A model generated the notes under the pieces. The model saw only the letters and a program-made list of their open reading frames with translations. It was not told the origin of the DNA and did no database searches. Shown here piece after piece: positions 39,417 through 48,507 of a stretch of 64,000 nucleotides of DNA. The stretch spans positions 1 through 64,000 of the forward strand of contig DASYEE010000143.1 of NCBI GenBank assembly GCA_036499165.1, written 5' to 3'. The first letter of the stretch is position 1; every line of letters begins with the position of its first letter. The DNA is from Galbitalea sp036499165. GTDB lineage: Bacteria; Actinomycetota; Actinomycetes; Actinomycetales; Microbacteriaceae. The translations under genes and the position numbers were made by a program.

Positions 39417-39713
39417 GCCTGTCGAAACCCGCGCGGCGAGCTGCCCGCCGTAGTTCCGCTGGTCGAGTAGCCGCGGCGCAGCCCGGCGTTATCGAGACCG
39501 GCCTCACAACGCGCGTGGGGCTGGTCTCGATGACGCGGGCTCCTTCGTCGCGCCGCTACTCGACCGGCGGGTATCGCGGGCTCCTTCGTGGCGCCGCTAC
39601 TCGACCAGCGGATGACGCGGGCTCCTTCTTCGCGCCGCTACTCGACCGGCGGGTGACGCAGGCTCCTTCTTCGCGCCGCTACTCGACCGGCGGGGGTTTC
39701 GACAGGCTCAACC
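39412..39713. repeat. Composite repeat block between convergent proC and MFS genes
   Basis: The block is bounded by inverted copies of GGTTGAGCCTGTCGAAACC (39412-39430 on the plus strand; 39694-39713 on the minus strand). Inside are GGTCGAGTAGCCGCG and CGGCGTTATCGAGACC, then GGTCTCGATGACGCGGGC, and four units of gctcctt-n-cGCCGCTACTCGACCrGCGG. No gene is present between 39417 and 39707. Confidence 0.9.
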
Positions 39714-41153
39714 GGCAACGGCGCGACGGCCGCGGGCGATGCCGAAGCCGACGAGGGCCGCGGCGACAACAGTGAGCACAACGCCCGCGACCACGATCGC
39801 GGCCTCGAACTGGGCGGTCTGCGCTCCCGTCCAGTTGCCTGTCGCGATGTCCCCGGCGAAGAACGTCGCGACAACCGTGCCAGCCACGGCGATTCCCACG
39901 CCCGTGGCGACCTCGGACGCGGTGTCGACAAGGGCAGCGCCGATCGACGTGCGGTTCTCCGGCAGGCCGCGGAGCACGTTCGTCCCCGCGACGACGCCGT
40001 TGACGCGGATCCCCGCAGCGACAAGAGCCAGGGCGATCGCGATCCACACGTAGCCGAAGTTGCTGAGGAGGCCGTAGATGGCGAGTCCCGAGACGACGGC
40101 CGCGGCGCTCAGCCACGCAGACCGATCGAGGCCCACTCGTTCGATGAACTTGTTTGCGAGCGGGCCGCCGAAAATGAGGACGACCACCTGCGGAAGCATC
40201 CCCACGGAGGCGAGGTATGGCGGCCATCCCCAGTCGAGCTGCAGCTGCAGGGTCACCAGGTAGCCCATGGCGGCAACGGCGAGCCCGGTCGCCGCCTTGT
40301 ATGCGAGCCCGCTTGCGACCAGCGGCCGCGCCACGAGCTTCAGGTCGAGAAGGGGATGTTCGGCTGAGCGCTCCCGCAGCACGAACAGGGTCGCGGCGAC
40401 CACGGCTGCTGCGCTCGCGGTCCACGGCGCCCATGAGCCAGCGCCATCGTTCACGAACAGGGTCGGTGCCACAAGCGCGAGGATGATCGTCACGGTACCG
40501 AGGGCAGCGCCCGCGACGTCGATGGGGTCGCGGTGCAGCTCCGCCGCGACGTCTCTCGCGATGCCGATCCGGATGCCGATGAACGCGAGGATCGCGATCG
40601 GCACGTTGACCAACAGCAGGACCTGCCACGGCGCGACCGCGAGGATGAAGCCGCCCGCTGTCGGGCCGATCGCGAGCCCGACGAGACCGACCGTGGAGAT
40701 CAGTGTCATCGCGCGAACCCGGAGCGTGTCCCCTTGGAACAGACGGAAAGCCAGCGCAATTGACCCCGGCGTGGTCATCGCGGCGGCGGCGCCCATCACC
40801 GCTCGCACGGCGATGAGCTCGGGTGATGTCGTCACGAAGGCGGTGGCGAGGCTGGCGGCTCCCAGCAGCACGAGGCCGACGAGCATGACCCGACGTCGAC
40901 CGACGCGATCTGCTATCGCGCCGAAGACCAGCATCAGCCCGCCGAACACGACGGCGTAGACGCCTGTCACCCACTCCAGCGAGAGCGTGGAGGCGTGCAG
41001 GTCGCGGCCGATAGTCGGCAGCGCGACGTTCAGTATCGAGTTATCGAGCATCTCGAACAGGAACACCGCAGAGAGCCCGGCGAGGGCGATCCACGCCTCG
41101 CGCAGCGACTGGGGTGACTGGCGCGAATTCGAAGAGGTTTGCTGTGATGTCAT
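39708..41153 (-). CDS. MFS drug efflux transporter, DHA2 (14-helix) type
   Basis: A 481-residue proton-driven exporter with about 14 membrane helices. DHA2 signatures: FLFEMLDNSILNVALPTIGR (motif D1), LMLVFGAIADRVGRRRVML (motif A) and TLISTVGLVGLAIGPTAGG (motif C). It is divergent from a TetR gene, and the interval has palindromic operator-like sequence, so it is probably TetR-repressed and induced by its drug substrate. The stop codon comes from the GGTTGAGCC repeat. Confidence 0.93.
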   Translation of the reverse strand: MTSQQTSSNSRQSPQSLREAWIALAGLSAVFLFEMLDNSILNVALPTIGRDLHASTLSLEWVTGVYAVVFGGLMLVFGAIADRVGRRRVMLVGLVLLGAASLATAFVTTSPELIAVRAVMGAAAAMTTPGSIALAFRLFQGDTLRVRAMTLISTVGLVGLAIGPTAGGFILAVAPWQVLLLVNVPIAILAFIGIRIGIARDVAAELHRDPIDVAGAALGTVTIILALVAPTLFVNDGAGSWAPWTASAAAVVAATLFVLRERSAEHPLLDLKLVARPLVASGLAYKAATGLAVAAMGYLVTLQLQLDWGWPPYLASVGMLPQVVVLIFGGPLANKFIERVGLDRSAWLSAAAVVSGLAIYGLLSNFGYVWIAIALALVAAGIRVNGVVAGTNVLRGLPENRTSIGAALVDTASEVATGVGIAVAGTVVATFFAGDIATGNWTGAQTAQFEAAIVVAGVVLTVVAAALVGFGIARGRRAVAG

Positions 41154-41165
41154 GTCACTAGGTTA

Positions 41166-41183
41166 TGTGACTAAATTAAGTCG
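41166..41183. promoter_or_regulatory. TetR operator candidate
   Basis: GTGACTAAATTAAGTCGCAC has the palindromic core ACTAAATTAAGT (41170-41181) between the divergent MFS and TetR starts. A related half-site (ACTAAGTTGAGA) follows about 20 bases later, and GTCAC half-sites flank it. Confidence 0.5.
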
Positions 41184-41223
41184 CACAAGCACTAAGTTGA
41201 GAGACACAAGGAAGCGAGACCGG

Positions 41224-41832
41224 ATGCCGAGGACCAGCGAGCGGGGTGGCCCACAAACGCGCGCGCGCATCCGTGAAACCGCCAACCGGTTGTTCATCGA
41301 GCGCGGCTACGACTCCGTGACGGTCGCGGAGGTCGCGCGCGAGGCGGGCGTCTCGAGCGTGACTGTCTTCAATCACTTTCCGCGCAAGGAAGACCTGTTT
41401 CTCGATCGCACCTCCGATGCCGTCGACCTCCTTCGCTCGGCCGTCCGGGAACGCGCCGATGGGATGACGGTCCTCGCTTCGCTGCGTGAGACGAGCATCC
41501 GCCTGTTCGACGCACGTCACCCGCTTTCCGGCGTCGACGAACGATCAACGCCCTTCTTCCGCACCGTCGCCGGTTCGCCGGCGCTGGTCGCCCGCGCCCG
41601 CGAGATCCTCTCCGAGCTGCAGCACACCCTTGCCGACGAACTCGATCGCGACGGAAGGTTCGAGGGCGATGCGAACCTCGTAGCAACGCTCTTTCTCGCG
41701 GGCTACGCGAGTGTTCTGGTCGAGACGGCGCAGCATCTCATGGCGGGACAGTCGCGCAGCTCAATGCTCGATGATCACCGCGCCAGGCTCGATCGCCTCT
41801 TCGATGCGCTGACAACGGGGGTCGGCCCCTAA
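41224..41832 (+). CDS. TetR family transcriptional repressor
   Basis: A 202-residue regulator. The HTH is in the first 60 residues (RIRETANRLFIERGYDSVTV, AEVAREAGVSSVTVFNHFPR); the rest is a helical ligand domain. The ATG at 41224 gives the compact N-terminus MPRTSERGGPQTRAR. It is divergent from the MFS exporter at 39708-41153, which it most likely represses. Confidence 0.92.
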   Translation: MPRTSERGGPQTRARIRETANRLFIERGYDSVTVAEVAREAGVSSVTVFNHFPRKEDLFLDRTSDAVDLLRSAVRERADGMTVLASLRETSIRLFDARHPLSGVDERSTPFFRTVAGSPALVARAREILSELQHTLADELDRDGRFEGDANLVATLFLAGYASVLVETAQHLMAGQSRSSMLDDHRARLDRLFDALTTGVGP

Positions 41833-41856
41833 GCCTCGCCCCGAGCGGGGGATCGC

Positions 41857-42540
41857 TCAGGATGCCGCGGGCAGAGGATCGATCAGGTGCGGCCCCGTGT
41901 TCTTCACGCTGTTGACGTCCCGACTGACCTCGTAGTGCTGCAACTGGTCTGCCACCTCGAGCGATTCTCGTTCGAGGATCGCCTGTGCCGAGTCGGTGTC
42001 GAGGTCTGGCGAGAGCCAGTCGTCGTAGGCGTCGGGGGTCAGGCAGGCTGGCATCCTGTCGTGCACCTCGCCGGGAGCGACATGCGCGTCTCGCGTGAGG
42101 ATGGCGGTTGAGACCAGCCAGCGATCCGGCGCGTCCTTCTCCTTGGTCGGGTCTGGCCACGCGGTCACTAACCCCGCCATCGCCAGCGAGTGCCCCGGAT
42201 CGAAGATGAAGTGCGGTTGCTTGCCCGTCTCGGTGACCGTCCACTCGTAGTAGCCGGCGGCGGGGATGATGCACCGGCCCGAGGCGAACGCCTTACGGAA
42301 CATGCCTGAGGTCGCAGCGCTCTCCATCCGCGCGTTGATCGGCTGCGGCTGCTGTTTGGCGCTCTTCGCCCAACTCGGGATGAAGCCCCAGTGCACCTTC
42401 GGAGCTTCGCGCTCGCCGTGGCGGTTGCGCACCACCGTAATCGACGCCGTTGGAGCGACGTTGTAATCGTCTTCCAGGCCGAGGTCTGCGATGAGGCCCG
42501 GCAGGTCGACTTTTTGGTTCACGACAAAGCGACCGCACAT
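41857..42540 (-). CDS. SRAP domain protein (HMCES/YedK family, abasic-site DNA-protein crosslinker)
   Basis: A 227-residue SRAP protein, which shields abasic sites in single-stranded DNA by a covalent bond to Cys2. The start MCGRFV exposes the catalytic Cys after Met removal, which fixes the start at 42540. Other active-site segments are NVAPTASITVVRN, PINARMESA, CIIPAAGYYEW (Glu) and VHDRMPACL (His). Standard length. It is divergent from the membrane gene at 42597. Confidence 0.95.
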   Translation of the reverse strand: MCGRFVVNQKVDLPGLIADLGLEDDYNVAPTASITVVRNRHGEREAPKVHWGFIPSWAKSAKQQPQPINARMESAATSGMFRKAFASGRCIIPAAGYYEWTVTETGKQPHFIFDPGHSLAMAGLVTAWPDPTKEKDAPDRWLVSTAILTRDAHVAPGEVHDRMPACLTPDAYDDWLSPDLDTDSAQAILERESLEVADQLQHYEVSRDVNSVKNTGPHLIDPLPAAS

Positions 42541-42596
42541 AATCCCATCTTGGCGCAACCCACTGACGTGGCGGATGTGCGGCAGTACCGTGAGGC

Positions 42597-43004
42597 ATGG
42601 CCACCACAACCACACGAACGCGCCAAATGCCGGACGACCCGAAGTCGGAGAAGAAGCTGGGCTGGTTCGACCGCTTCGCAACCGCCGCGTCAAAGATCGT
42701 GAGCAGGGCGGTGTTCTTCGCGTTCTGTGTCGTCCTCGTGATCGTCTGGGCGCCATCCATCGTGTTCCTGCACAGCATCAGCACCTGGCAGCTCATCATC
42801 AACACGGCGACGACGATCATCACCTTCCTGCTGGTCGCGCTCCTGCAGAACACCCAGGAGCGCTCGGATAAGGCGTCGCAGGAGAAGCTGAACGCGATCG
42901 CGGATTCGCTGAGCAAGTTCATGACGGCGCAGGGACTCGAGAAGGAGGCCAGGGAGCTCCGCAACGCGGTAGGGCTCGAAGAGCGCGAGAGCAGCAAAGG
43001 CTAG
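42597..43004 (+). CDS. Low-affinity iron permease family membrane protein
   Basis: A 135-residue protein with two membrane helices (VFFAFCVVLVIVWAPSIVFL and LIINTATTIITFLLVALLQN) and flanking segments typical of this family: LGWFDRFATAASK before helix 1, STWQLIINTATTI, then QNTQERSDKASQEKLNAIAD after helix 2. The family name derives from yeast Fet4, but bacterial members are short and their transport role is unproven. Confidence 0.88.
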   Translation: MATTTTRTRQMPDDPKSEKKLGWFDRFATAASKIVSRAVFFAFCVVLVIVWAPSIVFLHSISTWQLIINTATTIITFLLVALLQNTQERSDKASQEKLNAIADSLSKFMTAQGLEKEARELRNAVGLEERESSKG

Positions 43005-43038
43005 CCAGCGCGGGGGAGCAAGCGACTACCCTGACTGC

Positions 43039-43509
43039 ATGGCCGACATCTTCGACGTGGTAGCTGACCTGACGCGCCGCGAACTGCTCCAGTTGCTGCT
43101 CCAGTCCGGCGAGATCAGCGTCGGCGAGATCGTCGAGCGTACCTCGCTCACCCAACCAACGGTGTCAAAGCACCTGAAGGTCCTGCGCGATCATGGCATC
43201 GTGCGCGTGCGCGAGGAGGGCCAGCACCGCTACTACACGCTTGATGCTGGCCCGCTCGAGGAGCTCGAGACGTGGGTCGTCCCGTTCCTCGGCAGCGACT
43301 TCGAGGATGCCCCGCGAGACCAGGTCGCGAGCTCGTCCGCCCAGCCGGAACGCTCGGCCGTCAGCGCCGCAATCGCCGCCTGGCCGGGATCGGACGCCGG
43401 CGAAAGGGTAGGGCGTGTCGTCGCTGATGGGTCATTCAAAGCTCTTTCACGGATTCATGACGCGCAGGATGAGCTCACCCGGCGCATCCACCGGGCAACC
43501 GGAAGGTAG
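43039..43509 (+). CDS. ArsR family transcriptional regulator
   Basis: A 156-residue winged-helix regulator. The HTH reads FDVVADLTRRELLQLLLQSG, then the ERTSLTQPTVSKHLKVLRDH recognition helix and the wing VREEGQHRYYTL. No CxC metal site is seen in the DNA-binding helix, so metal sensing is not supported. The C-terminal 70 residues are Ala/Ser-rich followed by a helix. It stands alone; its targets are unknown. Confidence 0.9.
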   Translation: MADIFDVVADLTRRELLQLLLQSGEISVGEIVERTSLTQPTVSKHLKVLRDHGIVRVREEGQHRYYTLDAGPLEELETWVVPFLGSDFEDAPRDQVASSSAQPERSAVSAAIAAWPGSDAGERVGRVVADGSFKALSRIHDAQDELTRRIHRATGR

Positions 43510-43613
43510 ACGCGGGGTCACATCTGCCCCTATATTTACGATTTAGCACTCCAGTAACACGGGGAGTACTCAACTCGAGTCACGTGACTTCTTGATCCAG
43601 GGGGCGTAAAGCA

Positions 43614-43805
43614 ATGGCAGACCTGTCTGGCGTGCGCTTTCTGACGGTGGCTGAGGTCGCCGAGATGATGCGTGTTTCCAACATGACCGTGTATCGACTG
43701 GTTCATTCCGGGGAATTGCCGGCCGTGCGCTTCGGTCGCTCGTTTCGCATCCCCGAATCGGCGGTGGCTGCTGCCATTGAAACGCCCGACTCTCGCGTGG
43801 GGTAA
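43614..43805 (+). CDS. BldC-like small helix-turn-helix protein
   Basis: A 63-residue MerR/excisionase-type DNA-binding protein: FLTVAEVAEMMRVSNMTVYR, then LVHSGELPAVRFGRSFRIPE. Length and sequence match the BldC group of actinobacteria, which regulates development and metal responses and binds DNA cooperatively. The gene is followed by bS22 with a hairpin between, the same order as in Mycobacterium. Confidence 0.93.
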   Translation: MADLSGVRFLTVAEVAEMMRVSNMTVYRLVHSGELPAVRFGRSFRIPESAVAAAIETPDSRVG

Positions 43806-43829
43806 AGTAGTCCAGTTGTGTCTTCCGCG

Positions 43830-43860
43830 GTTCTGAACGGACCGGAGGTCCGTTTAGAAC
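43830..43860 (+). promoter_or_regulatory. Hairpin in the bS22 leader
   Basis: GTTCTGAACGGAC (43830-43842) pairs with GTCCGTTTAGAAC (43848-43860) over 13 positions with one G-T pair and a 5-base loop. It ends 7 bases before the GAGG ribosome-binding site of bS22. There is no T-run, so it may act as a leader structure or mild terminator. Confidence 0.6.
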
Positions 43861-43877
43861 ATTCAGCGAGGTGATTT

Positions 43878-43976
43878 ATGGGTTCCGTCATCAAGAAGCG
43901 CCGCAAGCGCATGGCGAAAAAGAAGCACCGCAAGCTGCTTCGCAAGACGCGTCACCAGCGTCGCAACAAGAAGTAG
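43878..43976 (+). CDS. Small ribosomal protein bS22 type (AURKAIP1/COX24-domain) 32-residue protein
   Basis: A 32-residue, very basic protein beginning MGSVIKKRRKRMAKKKHRKL and ending RHQRRNKK. It closely matches the mycobacterial bS22 protein of the small ribosomal subunit, and the AURKAIP1/COX24 short family. GAGG lies 6 bases before the ATG. It follows the BldC-like gene and ends 25 bases before a T-rich terminator. Too short for most gene finders, but the sequence is highly characteristic. Confidence 0.92.
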   Translation: MGSVIKKRRKRMAKKKHRKLLRKTRHQRRNKK

Positions 43977-44001
43977 CGCGAGTTTCGCATCGCAAGTTTT
44001 G

Positions 44002-44036
44002 AAAAGGCGTTAGGCCCCAGGGTCTAGCGCTTTTTT
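44002..44036 (+). terminator. Intrinsic terminator of bS22
   Basis: AAAAGGCGTTAGGCCC pairs imperfectly with GGGTCTAGCGCTTTTTT, ending in a six-T run on the plus strand. The right arm overlaps the stop codon and last codons of the convergent HAD gene. Confidence 0.75.
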
Positions 44037-44815
44037 GCTGCCGCGGGCCGGGGCGTTTTGCCACTGGTTGTCGCCTTGGCGTCCCGGCGCACGCGCTTGC
44101 GGGCCTCTCGGATGCTCGCGCGCTTCAACTGCAGGATCGGCCAGTGCAGGGCTTTGGCGTGCTTCGTCAGTCGCGCATCCGGGTTCACCACCACGCGGTT
44201 GCCGACAAGGCTGAGCAGGGGGATGTCGTTGCGGGAATCCGAGTACGCCCAGCAGTCCTCGAGGTTAGCGCCGAGCGCCTTCGCGAAGGCTCTTGCGGCG
44301 ACGGCCTTATCTTCGCCGTGGAGCACCGGCCCATCGAACTCGCCCGTGAAGAAGCCATCCTCCGCCTTGAATTTCGTGCCGAGTGCGCCGGTGAGCCCCA
44401 ACCGCTGAGCGATAACGCCGCCGACGATCTGGGGAGTCGCGCTGATCAGCCAGACCTGGTGGCCCTTGGCGAGGTGCTCTTGCGTGAGGCCGACCGTCTC
44501 GGGCCAGAGTCGCTTCTCGATGTCGCGCTCGAATACGCCGGTCGCGATGTCCTCGAGTTCGACCTCGGTGTAGCCCTTGATGAGAACCAGCGCCCGATCT
44601 TTGATCGAACCGAGGTGCTTATTGTTCTCTCCGACGAACAGGAACGTGGCCTGGTGCCAGCAGAATTTCAGAATCTCGAGCGAGCGGAGGATGCCCATCC
44701 GTCGTGCCGCTTTGGCGAGGTGGAAGGCGCTCGCGCCCCGCAGCAGGGTGTTATCGACGTCGAAGAAAGCGACGATGGGAGCATCGGTGGTCGCCTCGGG
44801 AGTCGCGTCGGACAT
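44024..44815 (-). CDS. HAD-IB family phosphatase (SerB-like)
   Basis: A 263-residue HAD phosphatase. Motif I is FFDVDNTLL (nucleophile Asp), motif II is in VWLISATPQIV (Ser), and motif III/IV is in CWAYSDSRNDIPLLSLV (DSxND). A helical C1 cap lies between I and II. A basic tail (RVRRDAKATTSGKTPRPAAA) is added at the C-terminus. It belongs to the CicA/SerB1 branch of actinobacteria and may act on phospholipid head groups, acyl-phosphates or phosphoserine. The 3' end overlaps the terminator of bS22. Confidence 0.92.
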   Translation of the reverse strand: MSDATPEATTDAPIVAFFDVDNTLLRGASAFHLAKAARRMGILRSLEILKFCWHQATFLFVGENNKHLGSIKDRALVLIKGYTEVELEDIATGVFERDIEKRLWPETVGLTQEHLAKGHQVWLISATPQIVGGVIAQRLGLTGALGTKFKAEDGFFTGEFDGPVLHGEDKAVAARAFAKALGANLEDCWAYSDSRNDIPLLSLVGNRVVVNPDARLTKHAKALHWPILQLKRASIREARKRVRRDAKATTSGKTPRPAAAKKR

Positions 44816-44878
44816 CCGCTCAGTCTAGGCAGCGGAGGTGAACATCGTCCCCAGCGGGGTTACGAATAGGCTGGTGCC

Positions 44879-45136
44879 GTGCCTACTGACGCCTCCGTCA
44901 CCCTGCTCTCGCGGCCGGATTGTCACCTCTGCGACGACGCACGCGAGATCGTCGAGGCTGTGGTCGCGGCGAATCCCCGCGCAACGCTGACTGAGCTCTC
45001 GATCACGGAAGATCCTGCGCTCGCCGAGCGATATGCGGAGGAGATCCCCGTTGTCATGATCAACGGCCGCGTTCACAACATCTGGCGCGTCAACCCCGAG
45101 CGGCTCACCGCCGCGCTTCTGGAGGCAACACAATGA
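44879..45136 (+). CDS. Glutaredoxin-family protein
   Basis: An 85-residue thioredoxin-fold protein. The redox motif CHLC is at residues 15-18 (SRPDCHLCDDAREIVEAV), and the cis-Pro segment is EIPVVMINGRV. GTG start at 44879. In actinobacteria this small glutaredoxin usually lies near the HAD-IB phosphatase and hemA; here it is followed, with a 4-base overlap, by a Dabb domain gene. Confidence 0.92.
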   Translation: MPTDASVTLLSRPDCHLCDDAREIVEAVVAANPRATLTELSITEDPALAERYAEEIPVVMINGRVHNIWRVNPERLTAALLEATQ

Positions 45137-45432
45137 TCAAGCACGTCATCGCCTGGACGCTGAAAGCCACGGATGCGGAAGGCAAGTCGACCGCGTTCAC
45201 CGCGATCGCCGAGGGGCTCGGCAGCCTGCCGCACGTGATCCCGGAACTGAAGACCCTCCATGTCGGCCAGGACCTGGCGGAGACGGACGGCAACTGGGAT
45301 GTCGTCGCCATCCTCGACTTCGAGACGACAGAGGGGCTTGCGATCTACCAGGCCCACCCGGAGCACCAGAAGGTGGCCACAGTCATCCGCTCGCACACCA
45401 CGGGGCGCGCGGTCGTCGACTACGAGTTCTAG
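45133..45432 (+). CDS. Dabb (stress-responsive A/B barrel) family protein
   Basis: A 99-residue dimeric alpha+beta barrel protein. MIKHVIAWTLKATDAEGKST at the start, LHVGQDLAETDGNWDVVAIL in the middle and IYQAHPEHQKVATVIRSHTT near the end are the family pattern. Function unknown; a Grx-Dabb pair suggests a stress role. Overlaps the glutaredoxin gene by 4 bases. Confidence 0.9.
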   Translation: MIKHVIAWTLKATDAEGKSTAFTAIAEGLGSLPHVIPELKTLHVGQDLAETDGNWDVVAILDFETTEGLAIYQAHPEHQKVATVIRSHTTGRAVVDYEF

Positions 45433-45448
45433 CCAGCAGCGGTTCCTG

Positions 45449-45691
45449 CTACTCCTGCCAGTACTCGGCGTCGAACTCTGTCGTCAACACGATTTCGCGC
45501 GCCGGTGCCAGGTCGAGGTCGGAAAATGTTGCGACCAGGGGGTTGGTGGCGAGGTCGACCGTCGGATGGTTCGTGCCCTCATCCCAGTCGTTCGTGTGTG
45601 AACCATCGGATGGCATCATCGGGAAGTCGCCGGTCTCCGGAAGCGCGTCAAAGTCGAAAGCGTTGCCACTCGTGTCTTTCGCGATGGTCAT
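45449..45691 (-). CDS. Small acidic hypothetical protein
   Basis: An 80-residue acidic protein (MTIAKDTSGNAFDFDALPET), rich in Asp, Glu, Thr and Pro, with no membrane segment, Cys or known motif. Probably soluble and partly disordered. Its codon use is consistent with coding, and a ribosome-like GGAGG precedes the start. It lies alone between the Dabb gene (convergent) and aspS (same strand). Confidence 0.6.
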   Translation of the reverse strand: MTIAKDTSGNAFDFDALPETGDFPMMPSDGSHTNDWDEGTNHPTVDLATNPLVATFSDLDLAPAREIVLTTEFDAEYWQE

Positions 45692-45762
45692 CCGGGTACC
45701 TCCAAAGCGGATTCAAGACCCGCTGCTGTACATCGACGCTACGCCCCGTCGCCCGTGACGGT

Positions 45763-45782
45763 CTGTCCCCCGAAGGAGGGAC
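45763..45782. terminator. Hairpin downstream of aspS
   Basis: TGTCCCCC and GGAGGGACA pair with one mismatch over a 4-base loop, 13 bases past the aspS stop on the minus strand. Confidence 0.5.
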
Positions 45783-45794
45783 ACGAGATGTACC

Positions 45795-47111
<1,317 letters not shown>

Positions 47112-47149
47112 CGAGTTTACCGGGCCGCCTCGGTGGTGCTGCGTGCCGA

Positions 47150-47228
47150 TCTAAAGTCGGAGCATCCAGCAACACTCCGCGCTATGGGTCCGGCCGCGCG
47201 GCGTGTCGACGGAATTACCGACTTTGCG
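47150..47228. repeat. 79-nt AAAGTCGG/CCGACTTT palindromic element, copy 1
   Basis: Begins AAAGTCGGAGCATCC and ends GGAATTACCGACTTTGCG, with inner CCGCG/CGGCGTGTC. It aligns end to end with a second 79-nt copy at 63852-63930. It lies between divergent aspS and the phosphatase gene. Confidence 0.75.
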
Positions 47229-47287
47229 AAGGGGGTTGCCGGGGGACGCCGGTTCGGTACACAGCGGTGGTTGCCTAGAATTGGCGG

Positions 47288-47923
47288 GTGCCAGCCTCCC
47301 TCATCCATCTCGTGCGCCACGGCGAGGTCTTCAATCCGCAGGGCGTGCTCTACGGCCGCATCCCGGGCTTCGGCCTGAGCGAGCTCGGCGCCCGCATGGC
47401 GGCAGAATCCGCGGAGTCGAAGGTCGGTCATCCGATCACCCGCCTCTACGCCAGCCCTCTGCAGCGCACGCAGGAGTCGGCCGCGCCATGGGCGAAGACG
47501 TTCGGCTTGAGCATCCAGGGCGACGAGCGCCTGATCGAGCCGTGGAACAAGTTCGAGGGCACCAACGATTTCGGGGCGAAAGCCTTGCGCATGCCACGAG
47601 TGTGGCCGTGGCTCGTGAACCCCTTCAAGCCGAGCTGGGGCGAGCCGTACGAGTCGATCGCGACCAGGATGCTCGCAGCCATCGAGGATGCGTGGGCCGC
47701 GACGAACGCGGGCGAAGTCGCGCTCGTCAGTCACCAGCTTCCCATCTGGATGGTGCACAGGAAGCTGGCGGGGGAGCGCCTGTTCCACGACCCGCGCAAG
47801 CGCCGCTGCAACCTCTCCTCCATCACAACCCTCGCCCGCGAGGGCGATCGCTTCATCGAGGTCGACTATCAGGATCCTGCGGCAGACTTGCAGGCATCCG
47901 CCATCGACCAGGGAGCCGTGTGA
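47288..47923 (+). CDS. Histidine phosphatase family protein
   Basis: A 211-residue phosphoglycerate-mutase-like phosphatase. The catalytic His is in LIHLVRHGEVFNP, with the conserved Arg in YASPLQRTQESAAP and the second His in VALVSHQLPIW. GTG start at 47288. It occupies the position held by the gpm-type gene just before the ResA-CcdA-ResB-CcsA operon in Mycobacterium. The stop overlaps the thioredoxin-like gene by 4 bases. Confidence 0.92.
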   Translation: MPASLIHLVRHGEVFNPQGVLYGRIPGFGLSELGARMAAESAESKVGHPITRLYASPLQRTQESAAPWAKTFGLSIQGDERLIEPWNKFEGTNDFGAKALRMPRVWPWLVNPFKPSWGEPYESIATRMLAAIEDAWAATNAGEVALVSHQLPIWMVHRKLAGERLFHDPRKRRCNLSSITTLAREGDRFIEVDYQDPAADLQASAIDQGAV

Positions 47924-48507
47924 GAAGCAGAAGTCTTCTGGGCATGCTCGTCGTTCCCGTTGTTGCTGTTTTCGTGCTTGCGGGATGCACCGAGACGCCG
48001 GATTACGGCCAGTCTTCCTCTAACGGCTACGTCTCCGGCGCTGGCGTCTACAAGGAGATCAAGCCAGCCGATCGCAAGAAGCCACTCAGCTTCAGCTCAA
48101 AGCTCGACACGGGAGCGACCGTGACAAGCGCAGAGCTGAAGGGCAAGGTGTACGTCGTCAACTTCTGGTACGCGGGATGCGCGCCATGCAACTCCGAGGC
48201 CCCGCGGCTCAATAAGGTCTACGAGAAATACAAGGGCTCGGTCGGGTTCCTCGGCGTCAACACCTATGACCAGGCCGCGACCGCCGAGACCTTCGAGCAG
48301 GCGCACGACGTGAAGTACCCGTCGGCGATCGACACCAACACGGCATCCGTGCAGTACGCGTTCTCCAGCTACGTTCCGCCGTCGGCGGTGCCGACGACCC
48401 TCGTGCTCGATAAGCAGGGGCGGGTTGCGGCTCGCGTGACGGGCGAACTCGACGATCCCAGCATCCTCGAATCCCTGATCGCCACCGTGATCCACGAGGG
48501 GCAGTAG
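47920..48507 (+). CDS. resA: TlpA/ResA-type thioredoxin-fold lipoprotein
   Basis: A 195-residue extracytoplasmic thiol-disulfide protein. An N-terminal hydrophobic segment ends in lipobox VLAGC with Cys23. The TlpA domain has the redox pair Cys87-Cys90 in WYAGCAPCNSEAP, and the cis-Pro segment is PPSAVPTTLVLD. It reduces apocytochrome c cysteines, receiving electrons from CcdA encoded next. The GTG start overlaps the phosphatase gene, and CcdA begins directly after the stop. Confidence 0.93.
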   Translation: MRSRSLLGMLVVPVVAVFVLAGCTETPDYGQSSSNGYVSGAGVYKEIKPADRKKPLSFSSKLDTGATVTSAELKGKVYVVNFWYAGCAPCNSEAPRLNKVYEKYKGSVGFLGVNTYDQAATAETFEQAHDVKYPSAIDTNTASVQYAFSSYVPPSAVPTTLVLDKQGRVAARVTGELDDPSILESLIATVIHEGQ

